From the NCBI GenBank assembly GCA_964344295.1, contig CAYFMR010000007.1, forward strand, positions 1 to 63,635: a DNA stretch of 63,635 nucleotides. Reading direction: 5' to 3'. This document shows, one piece after another, positions 34,029 to 42,759 of this stretch (within the stretch, counting starts at the first letter, position 1; each line of letters opens with the position of its first letter). This DNA is from JAAYFJ01 sp964344295 (GTDB taxonomy: Bacteria; Bacillota; Clostridia; Tissierellales; Peptoniphilaceae). The notes beneath the pieces are model-generated. The model saw only the letters and a list, made by a program, of their open reading frames with translations, was not told the origin of the DNA and ran no database searches. A program made the position numbers and the translations under genes.

Positions 34029-35096
34029 ATGACTAAAGTTCTCATGAAGGGGAATGAAGCAGTCGGTGCAGCTGCCATTAAAGCGGGCTGTCGCTTCTTC
34101 TTCGGCTATCCCATTACGCCCCAAAGTGAAGTACCTGAATACTTTGCACGCGAAATGCCCAAAGTAGGAGGTTGCTTCCTACAAGCAGAATCTGAAATCG
34201 CCGCCATCAACATGGTTTACGGTGCTTCCGGTGCCGGTGCCCGTGTCATGACGAGCTCCTCTTCACCGGGGATCTCCCTGAAACAAGAAGGTATCAGCTA
34301 CATCGCAGCATCTGAACTTCCTTGCTTGATTGTTAACATGATGCGTGGGGGTCCGGGCCTTGGCTCCATTCAACCTTCACAAACAGACTACTTCCAAGCT
34401 ACCAGAGGCGGTGGAAACGGGGATTACCGCATGCCCATTTTTGCTCCCGCCAATATTCAAGAACTAGTTGACCTGATCATTGAAGGCTTTGACATTGCAG
34501 ACATGTATCGTACTCCTGTGATGGTTCTAGCTGACGGTATGGTTGGCCAAATGATGGAACCTGTGGACTTCGATAAAGAACGTAAAAAATACGATCTTCC
34601 TTCTAAAGATAGCTGGAAAACTGACGGTACTGGTGGAAAACGTGAACGTCATATCATCAACTCCCTATACCTAGAAGCATCCATTTTGGAAGAACACAAC
34701 CTGCATCTACAAGAAAAATTCGCTCGTATCCGTGAAAACGAAGTACGTGTTGAATCTCATGACCTTGAAGGTGCTGAAGTAGTGATCGCTGCTTATGGTA
34801 CTTCTGCACGTATTGCGAAAACGGCTATCCAAAACCTAGAAAAAGAAGGCTACAAAGTCGGTTTAATTCGTCCTATCACCTTATGGCCGTTCCCGTATGA
34901 AGAGTTTGACAAAGTAGAAGACTCGACAAAGATGATCATCAACTTCGAAATGAACCACGGTCAAATGATTGATGACGTTAAAATCGCCATCAAAAACCGT
35001 GTTCCTGTTACCCACTTTTGCCGTACCGGCGGTGTCATTCCAACACCGTCCGAATTAGTAGCAAAGGTAAAAGAAGTCTTAGGAGGTGCTAAATAA
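34029..35096 (+). CDS. vorB: 2-oxoacid:ferredoxin oxidoreductase alpha subunit (VorB-like)
   Basis: A 355-residue alpha subunit. It has MKGNEAVGAAAIKAGCRFFFGYPITPQSE at the start, SSSPGISLKQEGISYIA, and a transketolase C-terminal-like domain ending in NFEMNHGQMIDDV. Together with the beta, gamma and ferredoxin subunits it oxidatively decarboxylates a 2-oxoacid to acyl-CoA, CO2 and reduced ferredoxin. VOR (2-oxoisovalerate) is favoured over KOR because ptb-buk precedes it, but sequence alone does not settle this. The stop overlaps the next start by one base. Confidence 0.88.
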   Translation: MTKVLMKGNEAVGAAAIKAGCRFFFGYPITPQSEVPEYFAREMPKVGGCFLQAESEIAAINMVYGASGAGARVMTSSSSPGISLKQEGISYIAASELPCLIVNMMRGGPGLGSIQPSQTDYFQATRGGGNGDYRMPIFAPANIQELVDLIIEGFDIADMYRTPVMVLADGMVGQMMEPVDFDKERKKYDLPSKDSWKTDGTGGKRERHIINSLYLEASILEEHNLHLQEKFARIRENEVRVESHDLEGAEVVIAAYGTSARIAKTAIQNLEKEGYKVGLIRPITLWPFPYEEFDKVEDSTKMIINFEMNHGQMIDDVKIAIKNRVPVTHFCRTGGVIPTPSELVAKVKEVLGGAK

Positions 35097-35842
35097 TGGC
35101 CATCGTATTTGAAAGAACCAAAGGTATGACCAATGTAGAAACTCACTATTGCCCTGGTTGTACTCATGGTGTCATTCACCGCTTAGTGGGAGAATCCCTA
35201 GTAGAGCTAGGCGTATTGGATGAAGCAATCGGTGTAGCGCCTGTAGGTTGCGCCGTATTGGCATATAATTATTTCAACTGTGATATGCACGAAGCAGCTC
35301 ACGGCCGTGCGCCCGCTGTAGCTACTGGTATCAAACGTGTACATCCGGATAAATTCGTATTCACCTACCAAGGTGATGGGGACTTGGCATCCATCGGAGC
35401 TGCTGAAATCGTTCACGCTGCTCACCGTGGTGAAAAAATCTCCACCGTCTTCGTTAACAACGCCATCTATGGTATGACAGGTGGACAAATGGCTCCTACG
35501 ACCCTAGTTGGTCAAAAAGCGACAACTGCTCCTTATGGCCGTGATGAAGCTTGGTGCGGTCAACCAATCCGTATCGCAGAAATGCTTTCTACCATCAACG
35601 GAGCAAAATTCGTAGAACGTGTAGCCGTAAACAATCCTGCCAACATTCGTAAAGCTAAAAGAGCTATCAAAGCTGCTTTCCAATGTCAACTTGACAAAGC
35701 CGGATTTGGTATCGTAGAAGTTCTTTCCACTTGCCCCACTAACTGGGGATACACTGCTCCTGAAGCAATGAAATGGTTGGAAGAGAACATGATTCCTTAC
35801 TACCCCTTAGGAAACCTCAGAAACTATAAGGAAGGAGAATAA
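35096..35842 (+). CDS. 2-oxoacid:ferredoxin oxidoreductase beta subunit (TPP-binding)
   Basis: The 248-residue beta subunit carries TPP and a cluster. HYCPGCTHGVIHRL gives the Cys motif, FTYQGDGDLASIG is the GDG motif of TPP binding, and VNNAIYGMTGGQMAPTT follows with the conserved TGGQ. ATG overlaps the alpha stop. Confidence 0.92.
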   Translation: MAIVFERTKGMTNVETHYCPGCTHGVIHRLVGESLVELGVLDEAIGVAPVGCAVLAYNYFNCDMHEAAHGRAPAVATGIKRVHPDKFVFTYQGDGDLASIGAAEIVHAAHRGEKISTVFVNNAIYGMTGGQMAPTTLVGQKATTAPYGRDEAWCGQPIRIAEMLSTINGAKFVERVAVNNPANIRKAKRAIKAAFQCQLDKAGFGIVEVLSTCPTNWGYTAPEAMKWLEENMIPYYPLGNLRNYKEGE

Positions 35843-35844
35843 TC

Positions 35845-36393
35845 ATGGAAAAACGCTTAGTATTAGCAGGATTTGGCGGTCAAGGCGTCATGGCAGTTGG
35901 CCAAATGTTAACCTATGCCGGCATGGTAGAAGGTAAACACGTTTCTTGGCTACCCTCCTATGGTCCTGAAATGCGTGGTGGTACCGCAAACTGTGCAGTG
36001 ATTATCTCTGACGAGCCCATTGGATCTCCTGTAGTAGAAGACATTGACGTATTATTCGCGTTCAACGCTCCTTCTCTACACAAATTCATTGATCACGTTG
36101 TTCCTGGTGGCGTAGTAATCGTGAACTCCTCCTTAATTGAAGACAAAGTGGAAAAAGCAGATGTCAACACATGCTACATCGATGCAACTGCTATTGCCAT
36201 GGACGCAGGTAGCCCGAAAGCTTCTAACATGGTTATGTTAGGTGCTTATCTTGGTGCAGCTGGTAACTTAAGTGACGAAGCAGTTTACGATGCATTCATC
36301 AACATCTTTGGTGAAAACAAGCTTAAATTCTGGCCGATGAACGAAAAAGCCATCAATTTAGGTAAAGAAGCTGCAGAAGCTAGCTTGAAATAA
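35845..36393 (+). CDS. 2-oxoacid:ferredoxin oxidoreductase gamma subunit
   Basis: The 182-residue gamma subunit begins VLAGFGGQGVMAVGQMLTYAG, the glycine-rich start of the POR_N/gamma family, and has SYGPEMRGGTANCAVIIS. It follows beta by two bases and completes the four-gene set in the order delta, alpha, beta, gamma. Confidence 0.92.
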   Translation: MEKRLVLAGFGGQGVMAVGQMLTYAGMVEGKHVSWLPSYGPEMRGGTANCAVIISDEPIGSPVVEDIDVLFAFNAPSLHKFIDHVVPGGVVIVNSSLIEDKVEKADVNTCYIDATAIAMDAGSPKASNMVMLGAYLGAAGNLSDEAVYDAFINIFGENKLKFWPMNEKAINLGKEAAEASLK

Positions 36394-36402
36394 GCGAGGG
36401 AA

Positions 36403-36431
36403 GAGAGGCAGGTAAACCTTGCCTCTTTTTT
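36403..36431 (+). terminator. Terminator after the VOR genes
   Basis: AGAGGCA/TGCCTCT around GGTAAACCT, followed by eight T. It ends the ptb-buk-vor operon. Confidence 0.88.
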
Positions 36432-36460
36432 TTACCTTAATTGATTCAAGGAGGTGCCTG

Positions 36461-37228
36461 ATGAAAGAAAATAAAATGGCAGAAGCCATGCGTTATATGC
36501 GCTACCTAATCGTCATATCCGCTATCGTGGGCGTCTTTTTTAGTCGCAATAAATCTGGTTTGTTCGTTCAAGTGCTGTTGATGGCTTTCACCGCATATGC
36601 GCTATATTTAATTCGCGGAGATCACCTCCGATTTAACAAAGCGTTTACGCTCAGCGCCATTATTGTACTGGTTAATTTGTACCTAGCTTTGGCTTACCGT
36701 CCTACATTTGATTGGAACAACATGTCAGCAGCTATCGGAAGTGGAAAAAGTACAGTCATAGAAGGCATAGCGTCTATAGTGGTGCTAGTGGTCACCTTGA
36801 TGCGGGAGAAAAATCTGTTTTATGGAATTATGGCATATAATGAAAGTCAAGGATACCAACATCCTAAAATTGCCTCAGAGTCGAAGCGTCTATGGAAATT
36901 AACCTATGCGCCCTTTTTTGCCGCTATTATCTATCTAATCGTCATCCTCGTGATGATTGGTGTGGCCGTAGGAGATACTTCCCGTGGCAGTGCCAGCGCG
37001 CTGATTGCCATGGTGATTATAGGTGCTATTGCAGCTGTAGCTTATATCATCTATATGACGGTGATGAAATACAAATATTTTCATCTGTGCGAATTGACCT
37101 TCGAACATCCGCCCATGGCAGATGGAGGCAGTCCGCGAGAAACCGTTGACCCTCCACAGACTGAGGTGCGAGTGGAAGGTACCGCATCACCGGACGAAGA
37201 GCCAAAAAACATTGACGATTTTTATTAA
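36461..37228 (+). CDS. Hypothetical polytopic membrane protein
   Basis: A 255-residue protein I do not recognise. Start ATG 36461 is chosen for its AAGGAGGTG site; the longer frame begins inside the preceding terminator. It has about five membrane helices: three in the first 110 residues and two near 155-215. A hydrophilic, acidic and Pro-rich C-terminal tail of about 40 residues follows. The neighbours give no clue, as it has its own terminators on both sides. Confidence 0.7.
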   Translation: MKENKMAEAMRYMRYLIVISAIVGVFFSRNKSGLFVQVLLMAFTAYALYLIRGDHLRFNKAFTLSAIIVLVNLYLALAYRPTFDWNNMSAAIGSGKSTVIEGIASIVVLVVTLMREKNLFYGIMAYNESQGYQHPKIASESKRLWKLTYAPFFAAIIYLIVILVMIGVAVGDTSRGSASALIAMVIIGAIAAVAYIIYMTVMKYKYFHLCELTFEHPPMADGGSPRETVDPPQTEVRVEGTASPDEEPKNIDDFY

Positions 37229-37263
37229 TTTTAGAAATAAAACTCCATATATCGGATAAAAGT

Positions 37264-37300
37264 AGCTTGCGACCAAAATATTGGTCAGCAAGCTTTTTTA
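37264..37300 (+). terminator. Terminator before the serine operon
   Basis: AGCTTGC-GACC paired with GGTC-A-GCAAGCT, then TTTTTTATTTT. Confidence 0.85.
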
Positions 37301-37313
37301 TTTTAAAAAACTC

Positions 37314-37341
37314 TTGACATATAGAAAAACCATGCTAAAAT
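37314..37341 (+). promoter_or_regulatory. Promoter of the T-box-controlled operon
   Basis: Consensus TTGACA (37314-37319), a 16-base spacer and TAAAAT (37336-37341). The transcript would start near 37348, at the base of the T-box leader. Confidence 0.8.
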
Positions 37342-37344
37342 ATT

Positions 37345-37575
37345 AAGCATATAACAAAGCGCTGAGATAATAGTTTACAGCGATGAAGTGAAGAAGAGGG
37401 AGCAGCAACAGAGAGCAAACGTGGGTGAGAGTTTGCGCGCATACCATCGAGGCGTCACCGAGCTAAGACATAATGGTCTTCGTTTTCCGCGATAAGGAGT
37501 AGAGAGGTCAAATGTATGTTTGGCAATGAAGGTGGTACCGCGAGTTTTCGTCCTTTGAGATGAAAACTTTTTTTA
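37345..37575 (+). promoter_or_regulatory. T-box riboswitch, probably serine-tRNA sensing
   Basis: The hallmark T-box AATGAAGGTGGTACCGCG spans 37525-37542. Right after it lies a terminator stem, AGTTTTCGTC/GATGAAAACT (37543-37568) with a T-run, which would be the alternative structure. Upstream, the distal Stem I hairpin GCAAAC/GTTTGC with loop GTGGGTGAGA follows the conserved CAGAGAG. If CGATG pairs with CATCG above the specifier loop, the 3' strand of that loop is AGGCGTCACCG and TCA (37455-37457, Ser) is a reasonable specifier; an AGC (Ser) lies just after. Uncharged tRNA would favour antitermination and expression of the downstream aminotransferase, serA and DUF1015. Confidence 0.9.
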
Positions 37576-37595
37576 TTATTCACAAGGAGGTCAGC

Positions 37596-38678
37596 ATGGC
37601 ACTTTATATTCCTGGACCAGTAGATGTCCGTAACGAAGTTCTACAAGATATGGCACATGCCCCCATTGGGCATCGCAGTGCCATGGCATCATCATGGCAA
37701 GCTGCCATGGAATCGTATATGCAAGCCATTTGGCGCACAGAGAAAGAGATCATTGTCAGTACTTCGTCAGGAACGGGGTTGATGGAAGGGGCATTGTCTT
37801 CCACGGTGCAGGGGAAATTAGGGATTGTTTCCCAAGGCGCCTTTGGTGATCGTTTCGTTTCCATTGCCAAAGGCCAGGGGCTTGATTACGAAGCTCTAAC
37901 GATACCTTGGGGCGATGGTGTCACCGCCGAAGCGTTAGAAGAATTTATCGCAAAAATAAAACCAGAAGCCGTGACGTTGACTCACAATGAGACATCCACA
38001 GGCGTTTGCTTGAACTTGGAAGCCTTGGCCGGTGTGTTAAAAGCTCATCCGGAAATTTTGTGGATTGTAGACTCCGTTTCTGCTACAGGTGGCGCGCCGT
38101 TAAAGGTGGATGAGTGGGGCATCGATATCGCCATTACGTCCACACAAAAATCATTAGGTCTCCCTCCAGGGATGGCTTTTTGCACCTTCTCTCCTAAAGC
38201 GCGAGAAAGAGCAGAGAAGAAGCCGCATCGAGGCTATTACTTCGACCTACTCCACTTAGCCGATTATCAAGCGTCTCACAAAGAGCAATACGCTTTTACG
38301 CCCAATCTTTCACTGATGGCGGCTGCCGTCTATCAGCTAGCCTACATTGTAGAGAAAGAGGGCATCGAAAACAGGGAACAAAGACATCGTGAGTTACAAG
38401 CCAAAGTGGGGGAATGGGTCGAGTCACACGGCAATTTCTTTGCCCAAGAAGCCTATCGTTCACCGACGGTGACCGTCATCACCATGGAAGATGCAGAAAG
38501 CATTCCTTTGATTTTACAGGCAATGAAAGAGAAGGGGTTCCAGTTGGCTGCTGGGTATGGCAAGCTAAAATCATCCACATTCCGTATCGGCCACATGGGT
38601 GATCGCACACTCGAAGAATTGGAAACCATGTTAGAAACATTAACCACAGTCGTGGAGACCATAGGAGGTACAAAATGA
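37596..38678 (+). CDS. Class V aminotransferase (phosphoserine/alanine-glyoxylate type), probable SerC role
   Basis: A PLP enzyme of 360 residues. It starts ALYIPGPVDVRNEV, has the SGTGLMEGAL phosphate-binding segment, the Asp motif WIVDSVSATGG and the PLP lysine in ITSTQKSLGLPPG. It belongs to the serine-pyruvate/alanine-glyoxylate branch. In organisms without classic SerC such enzymes make phosphoserine from 3-phosphohydroxypyruvate. The T-box leader and the overlapping serA gene favour that role. ATG 37596 is used because AAGGAGG precedes it; the longer frame starts inside the T-box terminator. Confidence 0.82.
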   Translation: MALYIPGPVDVRNEVLQDMAHAPIGHRSAMASSWQAAMESYMQAIWRTEKEIIVSTSSGTGLMEGALSSTVQGKLGIVSQGAFGDRFVSIAKGQGLDYEALTIPWGDGVTAEALEEFIAKIKPEAVTLTHNETSTGVCLNLEALAGVLKAHPEILWIVDSVSATGGAPLKVDEWGIDIAITSTQKSLGLPPGMAFCTFSPKARERAEKKPHRGYYFDLLHLADYQASHKEQYAFTPNLSLMAAAVYQLAYIVEKEGIENREQRHRELQAKVGEWVESHGNFFAQEAYRSPTVTVITMEDAESIPLILQAMKEKGFQLAAGYGKLKSSTFRIGHMGDRTLEELETMLETLTTVVETIGGTK

Positions 38679-39592
38679 TCCGTGTTTTAGCCAATGATGG
38701 TTTGGACCAACAAGCCGTGTTCGATTTGCAGCAAGAGGGTATGATTGTCGATCAAATCCACCGCACAAAAGAAGAATTAATGACGCTAGGAGATGATTTT
38801 GATGCCATCATCATCCGCTCGGCAACGACAATTGACGCCGATGTGTTACATGCATGGGAAAGCAAGCGTCTGCAATTGATTATTCGCGCCGGTGTCGGTT
38901 TAGACAACATTGATCTTCAAACAGGAGAAGAGCTGGGCTTTATGATTTGCAATACACCCAACTCCAGCACCAACGCCGTCGCAGAGTTGGTCATCGGCAA
39001 TCTTTTAGGTCTGGCACGATTTATCGGGATCAGCAATGTGACCATGCGCGAAGGCATGTGGAACAAAAAGCTATACACAGGTGTGGAAATCAGCGGCAAG
39101 ACGCTGGGTATTATCGGATTTGGTCGCATTGGTAAGGCCGTCGCCAAGAAAGCACAAGCGCTGGGCATGGAAGTCATCTTTTATGACGCATTTCTCACCG
39201 AGCATGACGAGTTTTCGTACGCACCCTTGGAAGAACTGTACAAGCGAGCAGATTTCATCACCATTCACACCCCTTCGATGAAACACACAGTCATTGACAA
39301 AGAGAGCCTGAATATGATGAAGCCCGGCGTCTTCATAGTCAATGCCAGTCGTGGAGATCTCGTCAATGAGGCTGACTTATTGGAAGCGTTGGAAAGTGGA
39401 AAAGTAGCCGGGGCTGCTCTGGATGTCTTTGCCAACGAACCGCGACCGAATCCCGCATTGTGCTGCCATCCTGCCGTTTCCGTCACGCCGCACATCGGCG
39501 GCTCCACAAAAGAGGCCCAAGGCCGCATTGGGTGTGAAGTGGTGAAAATTCTGATCCATTACCTGGAGGAGTTGACGCTATGCCTGCACTAA
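38675..39592 (+). CDS. serA: D-3-phosphoglycerate dehydrogenase, short form
   Basis: A 2-hydroxyacid dehydrogenase of 305 residues. The NAD fold has GIIGFGRIGKAVAKKA, and the catalytic Arg, Glu and His lie in RAGVGLDNID, DVFANEP and TPHIGGST. It lacks the C-terminal regulatory ACT domain, so serine feedback on the enzyme is not expected; T-box control could replace it. It overlaps the aminotransferase by four bases and DUF1015 by 13. Confidence 0.87.
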   Translation: MIRVLANDGLDQQAVFDLQQEGMIVDQIHRTKEELMTLGDDFDAIIIRSATTIDADVLHAWESKRLQLIIRAGVGLDNIDLQTGEELGFMICNTPNSSTNAVAELVIGNLLGLARFIGISNVTMREGMWNKKLYTGVEISGKTLGIIGFGRIGKAVAKKAQALGMEVIFYDAFLTEHDEFSYAPLEELYKRADFITIHTPSMKHTVIDKESLNMMKPGVFIVNASRGDLVNEADLLEALESGKVAGAALDVFANEPRPNPALCCHPAVSVTPHIGGSTKEAQGRIGCEVVKILIHYLEELTLCLH

Positions 39593-40767
39593 TACCTTTT
39601 AGAGCGCTGCGTCCGGCAGCGGATCAAGCCGCAGCCTTCTCTGTACCTCCCTATGATGTGCTTTCAGTAGAAGATAGCAAAAAGCTGAAAGCCCAGAATC
39701 CCTACTCCATGATTCGTATCACTCGCAGTGAAGTGGACAGGGACGAATGCGGCACCTATAATGACTATGAATTGGCTAAAAGGAACCTAGAACAGTATGT
39801 GGCAGAGAGACGCCTGCAGTTGGATGCGAGACCATCCTATACGATTTATCGCGAAACCTTTCAAGGTCGGAGCCAAACGGGGATCGTAGCATTAGTCAAA
39901 GCGAAAGACTATCGTGAAGGTCGTATTAAACGCCATGAGTTAACTTTGCCCGAGAAACAAATGGACCGCACCAAACATTTCTTAGCTTGCCAAGCACAAA
40001 CGGAGCCGGTATTTCTATTTGCCCCCCATTTTACGTTGGAAGCAGCATGGACAGCGCAACCGCCGTCAGTGGACTTCACAGACGAAGATGGTGTACGTCA
40101 TCAATGTTGGGAAGTCAATGACCCTGAGCAAATGAAAGCCATTCAACGGCTGGGAAACCAATGCCCGGCATTTTACATCGCTGATGGCCATCATCGCACA
40201 GCCTCTGCAGTGACAGTGGCAGAGCAAGAGCCACACACGCATGTGATGGCTGTGGTGTTTCCGGAAACCGACCTGCATTTACTGCCTTACCACCGCGTGG
40301 TGCATCATGTGACGGCAGAAGAAATCAAAACCATGAAAACGCACTGGGAAAAGGATTTTCATGTGGAAGAGGTCACTTGGGACCAAACGACACCAGAGAC
40401 GGGAACCTACATCGTACTAATGAAAGAAGCCAGCTATCGACTAACCTATCGTCGTGCGGCAGCAGAGACCATCTTTTTAGATGCGAAGGTCATCCAAGAG
40501 GACTTACTGGAACCCTATTTCCACATCACCGATCCTCGTACCGATCCGCGATTATCATTCTTCGGCGGCCTAGACCAAGTGACTGTAGCCGAGAATATGG
40601 CGCAAATGGAGGGAAACCTGGTGATCTATATGCCACCTGCAGCCATGGAAACGATTCGCCAAGTGGCAGACTGTGGAGGGATTATGCCGCCTAAGTCCAC
40701 CTGGTTTGAACCAAAGTTGAAAAGCGGATTGTGGCTCTATCCCTATCAAACGAATGACGAAGCATAA
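39580..40767 (+). CDS. DUF1015 protein in the serine operon
   Basis: A soluble 395-residue protein of the DUF1015 family: LIPFRALRPA at the start, VPPYDVLS near residue 22, HELTLPEKQMDR near 126, and the strongest motif FYIADGHHRTASAV near 197. It overlaps serA by 13 bases, so it is translated with the serine enzymes. The DGHHR motif recalls ParB/sulfiredoxin-fold nucleotide-binding enzymes such as archaeal free serine kinases, from memory and not from a search. A step in phosphoserine or serine metabolism is plausible; no SerB phosphatase lies in this operon. Confidence 0.8.
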   Translation: MPALIPFRALRPAADQAAAFSVPPYDVLSVEDSKKLKAQNPYSMIRITRSEVDRDECGTYNDYELAKRNLEQYVAERRLQLDARPSYTIYRETFQGRSQTGIVALVKAKDYREGRIKRHELTLPEKQMDRTKHFLACQAQTEPVFLFAPHFTLEAAWTAQPPSVDFTDEDGVRHQCWEVNDPEQMKAIQRLGNQCPAFYIADGHHRTASAVTVAEQEPHTHVMAVVFPETDLHLLPYHRVVHHVTAEEIKTMKTHWEKDFHVEEVTWDQTTPETGTYIVLMKEASYRLTYRRAAAETIFLDAKVIQEDLLEPYFHITDPRTDPRLSFFGGLDQVTVAENMAQMEGNLVIYMPPAAMETIRQVADCGGIMPPKSTWFEPKLKSGLWLYPYQTNDEA

Positions 40768-40773
40768 AAACAA

Positions 40774-40818
40774 CGAAAAAAGAAGGCATGAACCAGGTGG
40801 CTCATACCTTCTTTTTCG
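40774..40818. terminator. Bidirectional terminator between DUF1015 and the minus-strand gene
   Basis: CGAAAAAAGAAGG pairs with CCTTCTTTTTCG around a partly paired loop with ATGA/TCAT. A- and T-runs on both sides suit termination of both convergent genes. Confidence 0.8.
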
Positions 40819-40827
40819 TAGTTTGAT

Positions 40828-41412
40828 TTATTCCTCTGAAGGGTGAAGCGGTTTGAGTGCATCAACGCGCATGACCTCATCGATAAGATTGCGATACGCT
40901 TGTGTCATAGCAGGCACAGAAAGGGTTTCGGTGAGCACCTCATAAGGTTTCGCCGTGACCAAAGCTTGATGCAAAGCGGGATCATCACCATACTTTTCCT
41001 CCCAGGCTTCTGCATAAGTCACGGCCTGACGCAAATGTTGCCACAAGGTGACAATACGATGCTCAGCATCATTTTCCCGCAACAGATGCTCTAGCGTCCA
41101 CTCCTGATTCGTGGGCGTCACGACGGCTTTATTGCCAGTGGCGATGTCGTGATCGCGCATATATGTAAAGAGATCGGCATGTAGTGTATCTGGGACCTGG
41201 TGTAAGAGCACGAAATCAATGGCAGGGAGGGGAAGCGTCGCAGGAGTCGCCTGATGGGTATAGCCGGGGATGGCCAAAAGATAGCCGACTTGTTGGCCGG
41301 CTTCGTCATCGGTGACAAAGCGCAACTGAAAAGAAAAGTGGCGCGCCATCTCATCTAAGGCTTGGCGACGTGTGTCGTCTTCATAACCATAAATCAATAA
41401 AGTTCCGTTCAT
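40828..41412 (-). CDS. DUF3783 family protein
   Basis: A 194-residue soluble protein. It starts with a short beta segment (TLLIYGYEDDTRRQALDEMA) and has IDFVLLHQVPD near residue 70 and KAVVTPTNQEWTLEHLLRENDAEH near 97. The middle part matches DUF3783, whose function is unknown. The C-terminal half is helical and weakly conserved. I use the ATG at 41412 because AAAGGAG precedes it; the longer frame starts 15 codons upstream without such a site. It stands alone and converges on the serine operon. Confidence 0.65.
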   Translation of the reverse strand: MNGTLLIYGYEDDTRRQALDEMARHFSFQLRFVTDDEAGQQVGYLLAIPGYTHQATPATLPLPAIDFVLLHQVPDTLHADLFTYMRDHDIATGNKAVVTPTNQEWTLEHLLRENDAEHRIVTLWQHLRQAVTYAEAWEEKYGDDPALHQALVTAKPYEVLTETLSVPAMTQAYRNLIDEVMRVDALKPLHPSEE

Positions 41413-41511
41413 AACAGTCTCCTTTCCTATCTGCTTTATGTTTACCGCAAAGGGCAAAATTTAAACAAAGACAATTTGGTAAAAGAAGAGACAAGAATCT
41501 CTGAAGCTGGC

Positions 41512-41539
41512 TTGATAAGTTTTTGTGCAGTGCTATAAT
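41512..41539 (+). promoter_or_regulatory. Promoter of bcd-etfB-etfA
   Basis: TTGATA (41512-41517), a 16-base spacer and TATAAT (41534-41539) preceded by TGC, giving an extended -10. This should be a strong promoter, fitting abundant fermentation enzymes. Confidence 0.78.
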
Positions 41540-41609
41540 AAAAGTATGTTGATAATATAACAGGCAGCACATAAGCTGTCGAACGGAAGTCTTATCAAAG
41601 GAGGTAAAC

Positions 41610-42749
41610 ATGGATTTCAAATTGTCTAAGGAGCATCTTTTGGCGAGAGAACTATATCGTTCTTTTGCTGAAAACGAGGTTAAACCCTTTGCTCAAGAAG
41701 TGGATGAACTGGGAAAATTCCCGGAAGAAACATTAAAAAAACTGGCTAAATACGGTATGCTAGGCATCCCCTTCCCGAAAGAGTACGGCGGACAAGGAGC
41801 AGATAACTTGTCCTACAGCATGTGTGTAGAAGAACTATCTAAAGTTTGTGCAACCACCGGCGTTGTCGTTTCTGCACACACTTCCCTATGCTGTGCACCC
41901 ATTTACGAACACGGTACCGAGGAGCAAAAACAAAAGTACCTGATACCCCTAGCAAAAGGTGAAAAAATCGGTGCCTTTGGTCTAACGGAACCAGGGGCAG
42001 GTACAGACGCATCCGGTCAACAAACCATTGCCGAAGATATGGGTGATCACTGGCTATTAAACGGCACCAAGATCTTTATCACCAATGCGGGCTTTGCTTC
42101 AGTATTTATTATCTTCGCCATGACGGACAAAGCAAAAGGTAACCACGGTATTTCTGCCTTTATCGTAGAAAAAGATTTCCCCGGCTTCTCTGTGGGCAAA
42201 GAGGAAAATAAAATGGGTATTCGCGGCAGCTCCACTTGTGAACTGATTATGGAAAACTGTATCGTACCCAAAGAAAACCTACTCGGTCAATTAGGACGTG
42301 GCTTTAGCATCGCCATGAAGACCTTAGACGGTGGACGTATCGGTATCGCTTCCCAAGCCGTAGGTATTGCTGAAGGTGCCATTGACGTGACGGTAGACTA
42401 CGTGAAAGAACGTGTGCAATTTGGCAAACCGCTATCCAAAATGCAAAACACGCAATTTGAACTAGCTAACATGAAAACCCATGCCGACGCTGCTCAACTT
42501 TTAGTCTACCGCGCTGCCAGTGCGAAAGACGCCAAAGAAAACTACACCCATTTAGCAGCAATGGCCAAACTATTTGCTGCAGACACAGCCAGCGATGTGA
42601 CCAGACGTTGCGTACAACTCCACGGTGGTTACGGCTACATGCGTGAATATGACGTGGAACGCATGATGCGCGATGCGAAAATCACTGAAATCTACGAAGG
42701 TACTTCAGAAGTTCAACGCATGGTCATTGCAGGACACTTATTGAAATAG
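41610..42749 (+). CDS. bcd: Butyryl-CoA dehydrogenase / short-chain acyl-CoA dehydrogenase
   Basis: An FAD enzyme of 379 residues. It shows AFGLTEPGAGTDASG, FITNAGFA, the GGRIGIASQAVGIAEGA segment and the catalytic Glu in KITEIYEGTSEVQRMVIA. With the EtfBA genes next to it the enzyme should form the electron-bifurcating complex that reduces crotonyl-CoA while making reduced ferredoxin from NADH. Crotonase, thiolase and HBD genes are not in this window, so the acyl-CoA specificity (butyryl or branched) is open. Confidence 0.93.
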   Translation: MDFKLSKEHLLARELYRSFAENEVKPFAQEVDELGKFPEETLKKLAKYGMLGIPFPKEYGGQGADNLSYSMCVEELSKVCATTGVVVSAHTSLCCAPIYEHGTEEQKQKYLIPLAKGEKIGAFGLTEPGAGTDASGQQTIAEDMGDHWLLNGTKIFITNAGFASVFIIFAMTDKAKGNHGISAFIVEKDFPGFSVGKEENKMGIRGSSTCELIMENCIVPKENLLGQLGRGFSIAMKTLDGGRIGIASQAVGIAEGAIDVTVDYVKERVQFGKPLSKMQNTQFELANMKTHADAAQLLVYRAASAKDAKENYTHLAAMAKLFAADTASDVTRRCVQLHGGYGYMREYDVERMMRDAKITEIYEGTSEVQRMVIAGHLLK

Positions 42750-42759
42750 GAGGGTAAAG

